The notes beneath the pieces were generated by a model that was not told where the DNA came from, made no database searches, and saw only the letters and a list, made by a program, of their open reading frames with translations. Source: Thioalkalivibrio thiocyanodenitrificans ARhD 1 (GTDB lineage: Bacteria > Pseudomonadota > Gammaproteobacteria > Ectothiorhodospirales > Ectothiorhodospiraceae). From it: DNA of 64,000 nucleotides. The DNA lies in contig NZ_KB900536.1 of NCBI RefSeq assembly GCF_000378965.1, forward strand, positions 631,583 through 695,582, given 5' to 3'. The position numbers and the translations under genes were made by a program. Shown piece after piece: positions 17,701 through 28,164 of the stretch (position 1 is its first letter; each line of letters opens with the position of its first letter).

Positions 17701-18267
17701 CAGCGCAAGGAGTACCTGGACGCCCAGCATGCGGACCTGATGGAAGCGCTGGAGACACTGGAGAACGCAATCCAGAAGATCGACCGGGAGACGCGCCAGC
17801 GTTTCCGCGATACCTTCGAACGGGTCAACGGCCGGATGCAGGAGATGTTCCCGCGCCTGTTCGGCGGCGGACAGGCCCACCTGGAGATGACCGGCGACGA
17901 TCTGCTCTCCACCGGCGTGGCCGTGATGGCCCGCCCGCCCGGCAAGCGCCTGTCCACCATCCATCTCATGTCCGGCGGCGAGAAGGCACTCACCGCGGTG
18001 GCCCTGGTGTTCGCCATCTTCGAGCTGAACCCGGCTCCGTTCTGCATGCTGGACGAGGTGGATGCGCCCCTGGACGAAGCCAACGTGGGCCGCTTCTGCG
18101 ACCTGGTGAAGGACATGTCCGGACGGGTGCAGTTCATCTTCATCACCCACAACAAGACCACCATGGAGCTGGCCGATCACCTGGTGGGTGTCACCATGCG
18201 TGAACCCGGCGTATCCAGGCTGGTGGCCGTGGACGTGGACGAAGCCGCACAAATGGCCACCGGCTGA
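14758..18267 (+). CDS. smc: Chromosome segregation protein SMC
   Basis: 1169 residues, full-length SMC ATPase. Walker A is GPNGCGKSNVIDAVRW (residues 31-46). Long coiled coils flank a hinge at about 500-640. The C-terminal head carries the signature MSGGEKALTAVALVFAIF and Walker B with CMLDEVDAPLDEANV. With ScpA and ScpB, also encoded in this window (28-30 kb), it forms the condensin that organises and segregates the chromosome. The presence of Smc-ScpAB rather than MukBEF fits a non-enteric gammaproteobacterium. It is followed 12 bp later by zipA and then ligA. Confidence 0.97.
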   Translation: MRLSKIKLAGFKSFVDPTTIHLSSSLVGVVGPNGCGKSNVIDAVRWVMGESSAKHLRGDSMEDVIFNGSSSRKPVGQASIELVFDNSEGTLGGQYAEYSEISVKRQVSRDGQSQYFLNGTRCRRKDITDIFLGTGLGPRSYAIIEQGMISRLIEAKPEELRVYLEEAAGISRYKERRRETETRIRHTRENIDRLDDLRDEIEKQINHLQRQANTAERYKGLKEEERRARAELLVLRLQDMDSDAQQRERGLREEETRLEGVIAELRRLEAAIEKNRALHVEANEAFNEVQGRFYALGSDISRVEQSIQHARELRERQTRELHQAEAGLKEVREHIELDRSRLQELDLELEALVPQHRAAEEARRTANDALGAAEHAMSEWQGRWEAFNQRAAEPAQTAQVERTRMEHLERQIQHLQSRLERLHQERGQLSGEALRSEMAQLSAQATEAHQAAEARQAELTDTLDAIQSARESGRARTGQLDELRRGIQTRAGRLSSLEALQQAALGKGEKAVVQWLEGQGLAEAPRLAEQLSVESGWERAVEAVLGRYLEAVCVDDLDGVAGVLDSLTHGDLLVLDTRAGGEGAGEAAGGLLMQRVTGPKPLADLLRGVRTAQDLGEALSMRTRLAAGESVITPEGVWLSRAWLRVARDPDEHSGVLGREQEIKGLQAELADLNREQALLQEALEEDRGRVRELEARREELQVSVNRAHRTAADLDAQLSNRRTRLEQMEGRFARINDEIAEIEAAHARDAEALQQATNRRNEAMTLMENLAREREALTAERDGLGEQLQAARQDAQGRRDALHEIDLRVQTLKSTRESTAQGLSRMETQAAQLAERLEVLQTAMQDGDAPIGELSAELESLLARRVDVERSLADARARVQGIEAEMREHDQRRVAVERQAEETRANLDGLRMAWQEINVRRQTLREQLAETPFSAEELLEAMEEGATVAAWQEKVENLGQRLQRLGPINLAAIDEFREQSQRKEYLDAQHADLMEALETLENAIQKIDRETRQRFRDTFERVNGRMQEMFPRLFGGGQAHLEMTGDDLLSTGVAVMARPPGKRLSTIHLMSGGEKALTAVALVFAIFELNPAPFCMLDEVDAPLDEANVGRFCDLVKDMSGRVQFIFITHNKTTMELADHLVGVTMREPGVSRLVAVDVDEAAQMATG

Positions 18268-18279
18268 GGAGAACGATTC

Positions 18280-21124
<2,845 letters not shown>

Positions 21125-21128
21125 CCTC

Positions 21129-21145
21129 CGGTGGCGGCGCCACCG
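21129..21145 (+). terminator. Candidate hairpin after ligA
   Basis: A 7-bp perfect stem CGGTGGC/GCCACCG with a 3-nt loop starts five bases after the ligA stop. There is no T-run after it, so if it ends transcription it is not a canonical intrinsic terminator. Confidence 0.3.
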
Positions 21146-21279
21146 AGTGGTCCGGAGCGCCCTGGCGAACGGGCGCGAAGAGTCCAGGGTTCAAAGGTGA
21201 ACCGACCCGCGGGATTGCGTGCGTTCCCGAAGCACCGCATGATCCGCCCCGAACACCAAACGAGCGTGACCGACGACCC

Positions 21280-21885
21280 ATGCGATTTGAACCAGGCAAA
21301 CCCTACTCCGCGGCCTGTGACCAGAACCGCGACCCGATCCTGGCGGTGTTGCGGCGTTACCTTGACCGGCCCGGCACCATCCTGGAGATCGGCAGCGGCA
21401 CGGGACAGCACGCGGTGTATTTCGGGGCAGCACTGCCGCACCTGGACTGGCAGCCTTCCGACGTGCCTGCCCACCTGCCGGGAATTCGCCTGTGGCTCGA
21501 GGAGGCGGCGCTGCCCAATGTGGCCGAGCCGCTCGAGCTTGATGTGCGCCGCACGCCCTGGCCGGTGCAGGCGGTCGACGGCGTCTATTCCGCCAATACG
21601 GCCCATATCATGCACTGGCCGGATGTGGAGGCCATGTTCGAGGGGGTGGGGCGTGTACTGCGTCCGGGCGGTTGCTTCTGCCTGTACGGGCCGTTCAATG
21701 AAGACGGCGAGTTCACCAGTGAAAGCAACGCCCGCTTCCACATGAGCCTGCGGATGCGCGACCCCGGCATGGGGATCCGCGACAAGGGCGACCTGGACCG
21801 GCTGGCCGGAGCGGCGGGGCTGGAACTGGTGGAAGACGTGGTGATGCCGGTGAACAACTTCACCCTGGTCTGGCGGAAGCGCTGA
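21280..21885 (+). CDS. DUF938 SAM-dependent methyltransferase-like protein
   Basis: 201 residues matching the DUF938 family throughout: it opens MRFEPGKPYSAACDQNRDPI, has motif I ILEIGSGTGQHAVYF and ends FTLVWRKR. The glycine-rich loop indicates SAM binding; ANTAHIMHWPDVEAMF and CLYGPFNEDGEFTSESN are strongly conserved in the family. No substrate is established. It stands alone between ligA and a REP-bearing spacer. Confidence 0.9.
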   Translation: MRFEPGKPYSAACDQNRDPILAVLRRYLDRPGTILEIGSGTGQHAVYFGAALPHLDWQPSDVPAHLPGIRLWLEEAALPNVAEPLELDVRRTPWPVQAVDGVYSANTAHIMHWPDVEAMFEGVGRVLRPGGCFCLYGPFNEDGEFTSESNARFHMSLRMRDPGMGIRDKGDLDRLAGAAGLELVEDVVMPVNNFTLVWRKR

Positions 21886-21917
21886 CAACTGCTTGCGGGT
21901 CCTTTCGGCATCGCAGG

Positions 21918-21990
21918 GCAGATAAGCGAAGCGCATCCGCCAATCCCTGTCGATGGTTTGCCGGATGCGGCTGCGCCTTATCCGGCCTAC
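21918..21990. repeat. Pair of E. coli-like REP palindromes
   Basis: Two related palindromic units lie in the 274-bp gap after the DUF938 gene. The first (21918-21941) reads GATAAGCGAAGCGCATCCGCC. The second (21960-21990) contains GCCGGATGCGG and GCCTTATCCGGCCTAC, closely resembling the enterobacterial REP/PU consensus. They face each other like a BIME. Related single copies occur at 49005-49029 and 62187-62212. No other feature was seen in this gap. Confidence 0.7.
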
Positions 21991-22159
21991 GAGCTACGAG
22001 GTGGATTACCACCCCCCGGTCAGCCGCCTGGGACTCAACGTGAACAACCTTATGGGTTTACACAAATAGCCCGCATGCCTCACCACCGCAGCGGCGACGC
22101 GATGACTCGCACAGGCGCCCGGGAGCGCCGGCCCCGCCGCGAACCGGAAGTCCGGCGTC

Positions 22160-22975
22160 CTATCTGAGCTCAATGTCCGCCTGGCGGCGCAGGTCCTCGA
22201 TGTTCTCCTGGACGATCCGGTTGTCCAGGATCTGCCGTACCCGATCCCGCACGGCCTCGAACGGAGGCGGCTCCGCGGTCCGGGTGTCTTCCAGAAGTAT
22301 CACATGCCAGCCGAAATCCGATTGCACGGGCTCGCTTGAGTGGCTGCCGGGCTCCATGGCACGCACTGCATCGGAAAATGCCGGCACCATCCCGTCGGCG
22401 GTGAACCAGCCCAGATCGCCTCCCATGGGCCCGGAGGGTCCGGTGGAATGTTCCCGGGCCAGCTCCTCGAAGTCCGCGTCCGCATCCAGGGCCTCGATGA
22501 TGTCGCGCGCATCCGCCTCGCTGTCCAGCAGAATGTGGCGTGCCTTGTATTCCTGGCGGTCCAGGGATGCGACCTGCCGGTCATATTCCGCGCGCATCTG
22601 TTCCTCGGTGTAGTCCTGACCCAGCCAGTCCTCGAAGAGCGCGCCCACCATCAGGTTGGTGCGGCTGCGCTCGACCTGGCGCAGGATCTCGGGATCGCGA
22701 TCCAGCCCGCGCTCCGCGGCCGCCTGGCGCAGCAGTTCCAGGTTAACCATCTCGTCGAGCACCTGTTCCGGCTGCAGGTTCTCGTCGGGCCGGGTCATTC
22801 GCTGCAGACTGAGAAACTCCTGAAAGTCGGCATCGGCGATGGCCACGCCGTTCACTACCGCGATCACATCACCGTCCGGGATCTGCGCGCGAGGTTCCTC
22901 GGCACGGTCGCAGGCGGTCAGCAGGGCGATGGCCAAAAACAGTGCCAGGATGATATGCAGGTGTCGTGATGTCAT
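22160..22975 (-). CDS. Lipoprotein parvulin-type peptidyl-prolyl isomerase
   Basis: 271 residues. The N-terminal signal ends in a lipobox (LLTAC, Cys about residue 22), so the protein is a periplasmic-facing lipoprotein. A SurA-N-like helical region is followed by a parvulin (rotamase) domain at about 135-235 with ARHILLDSEADARDIIEAL, GGDLGWFTADGMVPAF and FGWHVILLED. It should assist folding of exported proteins; the architecture resembles PrsA/EpsD proteins. A second ATG six codons upstream (22993) is less likely because the signal peptide begins at MTSRHLH. Confidence 0.87.
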   Translation of the reverse strand: MTSRHLHIILALFLAIALLTACDRAEEPRAQIPDGDVIAVVNGVAIADADFQEFLSLQRMTRPDENLQPEQVLDEMVNLELLRQAAAERGLDRDPEILRQVERSRTNLMVGALFEDWLGQDYTEEQMRAEYDRQVASLDRQEYKARHILLDSEADARDIIEALDADADFEELAREHSTGPSGPMGGDLGWFTADGMVPAFSDAVRAMEPGSHSSEPVQSDFGWHVILLEDTRTAEPPPFEAVRDRVRQILDNRIVQENIEDLRRQADIELR

Positions 22976-23008
22976 GGCGTGCTTCCTTGTCAATGTACGG
23001 AATGCGGG

Positions 23009-23308
23009 TCAGGGGAGGACCTTGCGGAACGGCTTTACGGTGACCTGCGCGTAGACGCCGGCCTCCACATAGGGATCCGCGTCCGCCCATTGCCGCGCCT
23101 CGTCCAGGGAATCGAACTGAGCCACCACCAGGCTGCCTGTAAAACCGGCCGGGCCGGGGTCTTCGCTGTCGATGGCGGGCATGGGGCCCGCCAGTACCAG
23201 GCGACCGTCGTCGCGCAGGGCTTCCAGTCGGGCCAGGTGAGCCGGGCGGGTCTGTTTGCGTTTTTCCAGGCTGTTCTCCGTATCCTGGCCGATGATGGCG
23301 TAAAGCAT
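23009..23308 (-). CDS. yciI: YciI family protein
   Basis: 99 residues, complete YciI domain: [29 protein letters not shown] and the C-terminal [19 protein letters not shown]. The conserved His and Asp of this dimeric ferredoxin-like fold are in HLARL and [15 protein letters not shown]. The biochemical role is unsettled. The ATG overlaps the yciB stop by one base (TGATG), indicating translational coupling; yciB-yciI linkage is widely conserved in proteobacteria. Confidence 0.93.
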   Translation of the reverse strand: MLYAIIGQDTENSLEKRKQTRPAHLARLEALRDDGRLVLAGPMPAIDSEDPGPAGFTGSLVVAQFDSLDEARQWADADPYVEAGVYAQVTVKPFRKVLP

Positions 23309-23946
23309 CAGGATGGGTCTCCGGGGGAAGTGTGTTGATCGGGTTCGGTATGATGCCGCGCCAGGTAGACCGCCTGGCCGAGGATGAAAACCAGCGTCAT
23401 GCCCAGCATGCCGAAGAGCTTGAAGTCGACCCAGAACGCCTCGCTGAAGGTGTAGGCCACGAACAGGTTCGCCAGTCCCGATACGATGAAGAAGATCACC
23501 CAGGCGTGGTTGGTCCGGGCCCAGATCCGTTTTGGCACATGCAGGGCATGTCCCATCATCGACTCCACCAGGGTGGAACGTCCCAGCCATGGCGGGATCA
23601 GAAACACCACGGCGAAGAGGAAGTTTACCAGAGTCGGCTTCCATAGGATGAACAGCGGGTCATGCAGCAGCAGGGTGGCCCCGCCCAGCACCACGATCAA
23701 TGCGCCCGTGAGCATGGGCATGGCCTCGAGCCTGCGCTTGACGGCAAACCCCAGACCCAGTTGTACCACCATCACCCCCATCGCCACGGCGGTGGCAAGG
23801 TAGATGGCGTGTCCCGGGTCGCCCGGGACCAGCGCCACAGGCAGCCAGGCGCCCACGGCGAGCACCGCCGGCTCCGGCAGCGCATCGTAAAACTTGTACG
23901 CCAGAAAAAAGAGGATGACCGGAAGCAGGTCATAGAGAAGTTTCAT
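23308..23946 (-). CDS. yciB: Inner membrane septation protein YciB (IspZ/IspA family)
   Basis: 212 residues, about five to six membrane segments. The opening [20 protein letters not shown] and internal [18 protein letters not shown] and [20 protein letters not shown] define the YciB/IspZ family, which interacts with division and cell-envelope proteins. It is the first gene of a yciB-yciI pair. Upstream, the divergent YciO gene is separated by heptamer array H5 (23980-24047). Confidence 0.94.
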   Translation of the reverse strand: MKLLYDLLPVILFFLAYKFYDALPEPAVLAVGAWLPVALVPGDPGHAIYLATAVAMGVMVVQLGLGFAVKRRLEAMPMLTGALIVVLGGATLLLHDPLFILWKPTLVNFLFAVVFLIPPWLGRSTLVESMMGHALHVPKRIWARTNHAWVIFFIVSGLANLFVAYTFSEAFWVDFKLFGMLGMTLVFILGQAVYLARHHTEPDQHTSPGDPS

Positions 23947-23979
23947 CGCAATAGTGTGGCGCGTTTGAGGGCGCCTGGC

Positions 23980-24047
23980 CAGTTGTCCGTTGTCAGTTGT
24001 CCGTTGCTGTTATGCTTCGGACAACTGACAACTGACAACTGACAACC
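23980..24047. repeat. Heptamer array H5: GTTGTCA/GTTGTCC arms
   Basis: The left arm reads as 7-bp units GTTGTCC, GTTGTCA, GTTGTCC and the right arm as GGACAAC, TGACAAC repeated to the end, around an 11-bp loop (CTGTTATGCTT). It fills the divergent yciB/yciO spacer, and its last unit abuts the GTG start of yciO. Same period and inverted layout as H1 but a different word. Confidence 0.88.
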
Positions 24048-24668
24048 GTGAACCGAAGGCTTGACATTCATCCGGACAATCCCCAGGCCCGCCTGATTCG
24101 CCAGGCGGTGGATGTGATCCGGGCGGGGGGCATCATCGTCTACCCCACGGATTCCTGCTACGCGCTGGGTTGTGCCATCGGTGACAAGGGCGGCCTGGAG
24201 CGCATCCGCCGCATCCGGCAACTGGACGATGGGCACCACTTCACGCTGGTATGCCGCGACCTGTCGGAGATCTCCACCTACGCAAAGGTGGACAACGCGG
24301 CCTATCGGCTGCTGAAGATGCTCACGCCGGGTCCCTACACGTTCCTGCTGAAGGCCACCCATGAAGTCCCCCGGCGCCTCCAGCACGCCAAGCGCAAGAC
24401 CATCGGGCTGCGCGTGCCGGACCATGCCATCACGCAGGCACTGCTGGCGGAGCTGGGAGAGCCCCTCATGAGCACCACGGTTCGCCTGCCGGGAGACGAC
24501 CTCCCCATCTCGGATCCCTATGACATCGAGGAACGCCTTTCTTCACAGGTGGATCTTGTCCTGCTGGCCGGGTCCTGCGGCGTGGAACCCACCACCGTGC
24601 TTGATCTGGTGGGGGACGTGCCCGAGGTGGTGCGCCAGGGGTGCGGGTCCGTGGACTGGCTCTCTTGA
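24048..24668 (+). CDS. Sua5/YciO/YrdC-family protein (threonylcarbamoyl-AMP synthase-like)
   Basis: 206 residues. GGIIVYPTDSCYALGC is the YrdC-domain signature (residues 27-42), with LVCRDLSEIS and KRKTIGLRVPDH for nucleotide and bicarbonate binding. TsaC members make threonylcarbamoyl-AMP for tRNA t6A37; the location before the M50 protease, trpS and scpAB is that of the YciO paralogue, so the YciO branch is more likely. The start is GTG 24048, directly after heptamer array H5, with no Shine-Dalgarno sequence. Confidence 0.88.
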   Translation: MNRRLDIHPDNPQARLIRQAVDVIRAGGIIVYPTDSCYALGCAIGDKGGLERIRRIRQLDDGHHFTLVCRDLSEISTYAKVDNAAYRLLKMLTPGPYTFLLKATHEVPRRLQHAKRKTIGLRVPDHAITQALLAELGEPLMSTTVRLPGDDLPISDPYDIEERLSSQVDLVLLAGSCGVEPTTVLDLVGDVPEVVRQGCGSVDWLS

Positions 24669-24702
24669 AGGGGGAAGTGGGAATTGGGAAGGGGGAATCG
24701 GG
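24667..24702. repeat. Heptamer half-array H8: GAAGTGG/GAATTGG units
   Basis: Five units with 7-bp period (GAAGGGG, GAAGTGG, GAATTGG, GAAGGGG, GAATCGG) start at the YciO stop codon. No convincing facing arm follows, so this is a half copy. A TATAAT (24731-24736) lies downstream, just before the M50 protease start. Confidence 0.72.
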
Positions 24703-24746
24703 GGCTTCGCCTGGAGACGGCGTTTGGCGGTATAATTCCCGTCTCC

Positions 24747-25436
24747 ATGGATAACATCCTCCAGACCATTGCCATCTGGGCAATTCCCGTCCTGTTCGCC
24801 ATCACCCTGCACGAGGTTTCCCACGGTTGGGTGGCGAAGCTGCTGGGCGATACCACGGCCCAGATGCTGGGCCGGCTGACGGTCAATCCCCTGAAGCATA
24901 TCGACCCGGTCGGCACCGTGCTGGTGCCCCTAGCAATCATTTTTTACAGCGTGCTGATCCTCGGGACGCAGTATCCAATCATTTTCGGCTGGGCCAAGCC
25001 TGTGCCAGTGAACAGCCGCAACCTCAGGCATCCCCAGCGGGACATGGCCATCGTGGCGGCGGCCGGACCCCTGGCCAACCTGGTCATGGCCATGTTCTGG
25101 GCGCTGATGATCAAGCTGGGCTTCGGACTGCTGGGCACGTTCGACTGGGTGGCCATGCCCCTGATCTACATGGGCATGGCGGGCATCACCATCAACATCG
25201 TGCTCATGGTGCTGAATCTGCTGCCCGTGCCGCCCCTGGACGGCGGCCGCGTGGTGTCGGGATTTCTGCCCCCGCGCATGTCCGACGCGTACGACCGGAT
25301 CGAGCCCTACGGGTTGTTCATCATCCTGGGGCTGCTGGCCACGGGAATGCTGTGGGCCATCATCGGGCCGTTCTTCGGTTTCTTCGTGGACCTGATCCGG
25401 ACGATGTTCACGCTACCTCCGGAGATATTCGGATAG
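24747..25436 (+). CDS. Site-2 protease family (M50) membrane metalloprotease
   Basis: 229 residues, multi-pass membrane protein. The zinc site is ITLHEVSHGWVAKLLGD (HExxH, residues 20-36), and the second conserved motif LLPVPPLDGGRVVSG supplies the third ligand Asp. This is the compact RseP/SpoIVFB-like group without a PDZ domain, expected to cut inside the membrane; its substrate is unknown. It sits between YciO and trpS as in many gammaproteobacteria. Homology starts at MDNILQTIAIW, so 24747 is used. A perfect TATAAT ends ten bases before the ATG, so a leaderless transcript is possible. Confidence 0.9.
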   Translation: MDNILQTIAIWAIPVLFAITLHEVSHGWVAKLLGDTTAQMLGRLTVNPLKHIDPVGTVLVPLAIIFYSVLILGTQYPIIFGWAKPVPVNSRNLRHPQRDMAIVAAAGPLANLVMAMFWALMIKLGFGLLGTFDWVAMPLIYMGMAGITINIVLMVLNLLPVPPLDGGRVVSGFLPPRMSDAYDRIEPYGLFIILGLLATGMLWAIIGPFFGFFVDLIRTMFTLPPEIFG

Positions 25437-25490
25437 GACTATCCCCCCGGACACGGAGGGGAATGCCGTCAGGCGGAGTCACTTGCTCTC

Positions 25491-26864
25491 ATGAAGAGAA
25501 AATACCTGGTCCCGATTCTGGTCATCGCCACGTTCATTGCGGCGTGGCCCGCCTGGCTGGGCTGGCAGGCCGATCGCCAGCTCGCCGCCTACCAGGGCGG
25601 ACGCGTGGGCGATCTGATGCTGGCGCACAGCCTGGAGTTGTTCGACCGCGGCTGGTTCCGGTCCACCGCCACGAGCCGGATGGAGGCCCGCCTTGGTCCC
25701 GAGGTGTACCGGTTCGCCGTGCGTCACCGCGTTCACCAGGGTTTCGACGGCCTGACGGTGACGTCGGAACCCGTCTATCCGCCGGAGGCGGCCGAACGCC
25801 TGAGGGCGCTCTTCGGCGAGCACGCCCCCCTGTCCGTCACCACCCGTCTGGGCCCCTTGGGCGACAGCGCCGAGATCCATGTGTACTCGCCGGCCTTCAG
25901 CGGGATACTGCCGGATAACCCCGGCACCCATGTGCAGTCGGCGGGCCTCGAAGGGACGTTCCATGTCCATGCCCAACGACTGGACGGACAGATTCATGTC
26001 CCCGAGTTCACGCTGGCCGACGGCGAGGGCCGCCTGACGCTGAGGGGGCAGGTGCTGGAACTGAACCTGGCGGATCCGGCGAGCCGGCTGGCGGATGCAC
26101 GCGTCGAGTACCGGCTGGACACCCTGGACGCGGCCGGTCAGGATGGCCAGGCACCGGTCCGCGTGGAACGTCTGCGCGTCCGGTCGAGCCAGGCGCGCAA
26201 CGGCGAGTATCTGGATCTGGCGTTCCAGATGGGTTTCGGCGCCGTGACCGCCGCCGGATGGGAAACCAGCCAGGGGGACATCGGCCTGCGGCTGGGTCCG
26301 CTGCATGCGGCCACTTTCGACGCCCTGTTGCGGGAACTGGAGCAGGTGCAGGGCACCGGGGACGGTGAGATCACCCGCGGCGAACGGGGCCGCGCCGTGT
26401 TTCTGGCGTTCCTGCCCGCATTCCTGTCCCATTCCCCGGAACTGGCGCTCGACCCCCTGCGGGTGCAGACGCCGCGGGGCAGCCTCGAACTGGCCCTGGG
26501 CGCGGGCTTCGACGGCCGCGACCCAGAGGGCGGGCCGGACGAACTGGCGCGAATCCGGTTGACGGGCCGGCTCCAGGCCAGCCGGGCGCTGGCGGAGGAA
26601 CTGGCCGGCGTCATCAGCCTGCAGACCATGGCCGGGGAGGGCGGCGCGGCCGTGGACCCGGACACCCGGCGCCTGCTGGCACGTCCGCTGGGCCGCGGCA
26701 TCCTCAAGGGCCTGCGGGAGGAGGGGTATGTGCGCGCCGACGGTGATTCCTATCGCACGGATCTGCGCGTGGAGCAGGGCCGCCTGAGCATCAATGACGT
26801 GGACCGCAGCGAATGGCTGTATCTGCTGCTGGCCGGCCTGATTGCGCCGGATGGGTTCAACTGA
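25491..26864 (+). CDS. DUF945 (YdgA-like) family protein
   Basis: 457 residues. An N-terminal signal/anchor (KYLVPILVIATFIAAWPAWLG) is followed by a typical DUF945 pattern: GRVGDLMLAHSLELFDRGWFRSTA and, in the middle, TLDAAGQDGQAPVRVERLRV. These proteins are inner-membrane-anchored with a large periplasmic part of unknown function. It lies 54 bp after the M50 protease gene and just before trpS, in the same direction. Confidence 0.8.
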   Translation: MKRKYLVPILVIATFIAAWPAWLGWQADRQLAAYQGGRVGDLMLAHSLELFDRGWFRSTATSRMEARLGPEVYRFAVRHRVHQGFDGLTVTSEPVYPPEAAERLRALFGEHAPLSVTTRLGPLGDSAEIHVYSPAFSGILPDNPGTHVQSAGLEGTFHVHAQRLDGQIHVPEFTLADGEGRLTLRGQVLELNLADPASRLADARVEYRLDTLDAAGQDGQAPVRVERLRVRSSQARNGEYLDLAFQMGFGAVTAAGWETSQGDIGLRLGPLHAATFDALLRELEQVQGTGDGEITRGERGRAVFLAFLPAFLSHSPELALDPLRVQTPRGSLELALGAGFDGRDPEGGPDELARIRLTGRLQASRALAEELAGVISLQTMAGEGGAAVDPDTRRLLARPLGRGILKGLREEGYVRADGDSYRTDLRVEQGRLSINDVDRSEWLYLLLAGLIAPDGFN

Positions 26865-26946
26865 ACCGCCCGACCCACCATAATGTCGCATCGCCCGTCG
26901 ATTGCGGCGACCCCGATCCGTTGACAGAGAACCGACAGGAGCGACC

Positions 26947-28164
26947 TTGAGTTCCCTACCTGCGCAACACCAGCGCGTGGTGTCCGGCATGCGGCCCACG
27001 GGCCGGCTTCATCTGGGCCACTATCACGGCGTACTGAAGAACTGGGTGGAATTGCAGCATGCCTACGAATGCATGTTCTTCGTGGCGGACTGGCATGCGC
27101 TCACGACCCACTACGAGGATCCCCGGGTGCTCTCGGAGAGTGTCTGGGAGATGGTGGTGGACTGGCTGGCCGCGGGCGTGAGTCCGGGGGCGGCGAAACT
27201 GTTCATCCAGTCCCGGGTACCCGAGCATGCGGAACTGCACCTGCTGCTCTCCATGATCACGCCCCTGGGCTGGCTGGAGCGGGTGCCCAGCTACAAGGAT
27301 CAGCAGGAAAAACTGCGCGAAAAGGACCTGGCCACCTACGGTTTCCTGGGCTACCCGTTGCTGCAGAGCGCCGATGTGCTCATCTACAAGGCGGGCCAGG
27401 TGCCCGTGGGCGAGGACCAGGTGGCCCATATCGAGATCACCCGGGAGGTCGCCCGGCGCTTCAATCACCTCTACGGCCGCGAGCCCGGTTTCGAGGAAAA
27501 GGCCGAGGCCGCGGTGGACAAGATGGGCAAGAAGAACGCGCGCCTGTACCGGGATCTGCGCCGGCGCTACCAGGAGCAGGGCGATGACCAGGCCCTGGAT
27601 GTGGCCCGTGCCATGCTGGAAACCCAGCAGAACATCTCCCTGGGTGACCGGGAGCGCCTGTTCGGTTATCTCGAAGGCTCCGGCAAGATCATCCTGCCAG
27701 AACCCCAGGCGCTGCTGACCAGGACCGCGAAGATGCCGGGCCTGGACGGGCAGAAGATGTCCAAGTCGTACAACAACACCATCTCCCTGCGGGAGGACCC
27801 GGCAGAGGTGGAGAAGAAGATCCGCACCATGCCGACGGATCCCGCCCGGGTGCGGCGCACCGATCCCGGCGAGCCGGAGAAATGCCCGGTCTGGTCCCTG
27901 CACCAGGTCTACTCCGACGACAGTACCCGCCAGTGGGTCCAGGAGGGTTGCCGCAGCGCCGGGATCGGCTGCCTGGAATGCAAGCAGCCGGTCATCGATG
28001 CGGTACGTGCCGAACTTCGCCCCATCCAGGAGCGCGCGCGGGAATACGAATCCGATCCCTCGGCGGTGCGCACCATCATCAACGAGGGCTGCGAAGCGGC
28101 CAGGGACATGGCCCGGGACACCCTGGACGAGGTGCGCCGGGCCATGGGACTTGCCTACCGATGA
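26947..28164 (+). CDS. trpS: Tryptophan-tRNA ligase TrpS
   Basis: 405 residues, class I synthetase. The HIGH-equivalent is GRLHLGHYHG (residues 20-29) and the KMSKS loop is GQKMSKSYNNT (near 270). It belongs to the longer TrpS form, with an insertion around YGREPGFEEKAEAAVDKMG, rather than the 335-residue E. coli form. The start is TTG 26947: an AGGAG sits at 26937-26941, five bases upstream, and no ATG fits. The stop overlaps the scpA start by four bases (ATGA). Confidence 0.95.
   Translation: MSSLPAQHQRVVSGMRPTGRLHLGHYHGVLKNWVELQHAYECMFFVADWHALTTHYEDPRVLSESVWEMVVDWLAAGVSPGAAKLFIQSRVPEHAELHLLLSMITPLGWLERVPSYKDQQEKLREKDLATYGFLGYPLLQSADVLIYKAGQVPVGEDQVAHIEITREVARRFNHLYGREPGFEEKAEAAVDKMGKKNARLYRDLRRRYQEQGDDQALDVARAMLETQQNISLGDRERLFGYLEGSGKIILPEPQALLTRTAKMPGLDGQKMSKSYNNTISLREDPAEVEKKIRTMPTDPARVRRTDPGEPEKCPVWSLHQVYSDDSTRQWVQEGCRSAGIGCLECKQPVIDAVRAELRPIQERAREYESDPSAVRTIINEGCEAARDMARDTLDEVRRAMGLAYR

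Noticed and set aside
23009-23644. Long minus-strand frame of 211 codons running through yciI into yciB
   Set aside because: Only the last 99 codons match the YciI family; the upstream part overlaps yciB in another frame and has no homology.
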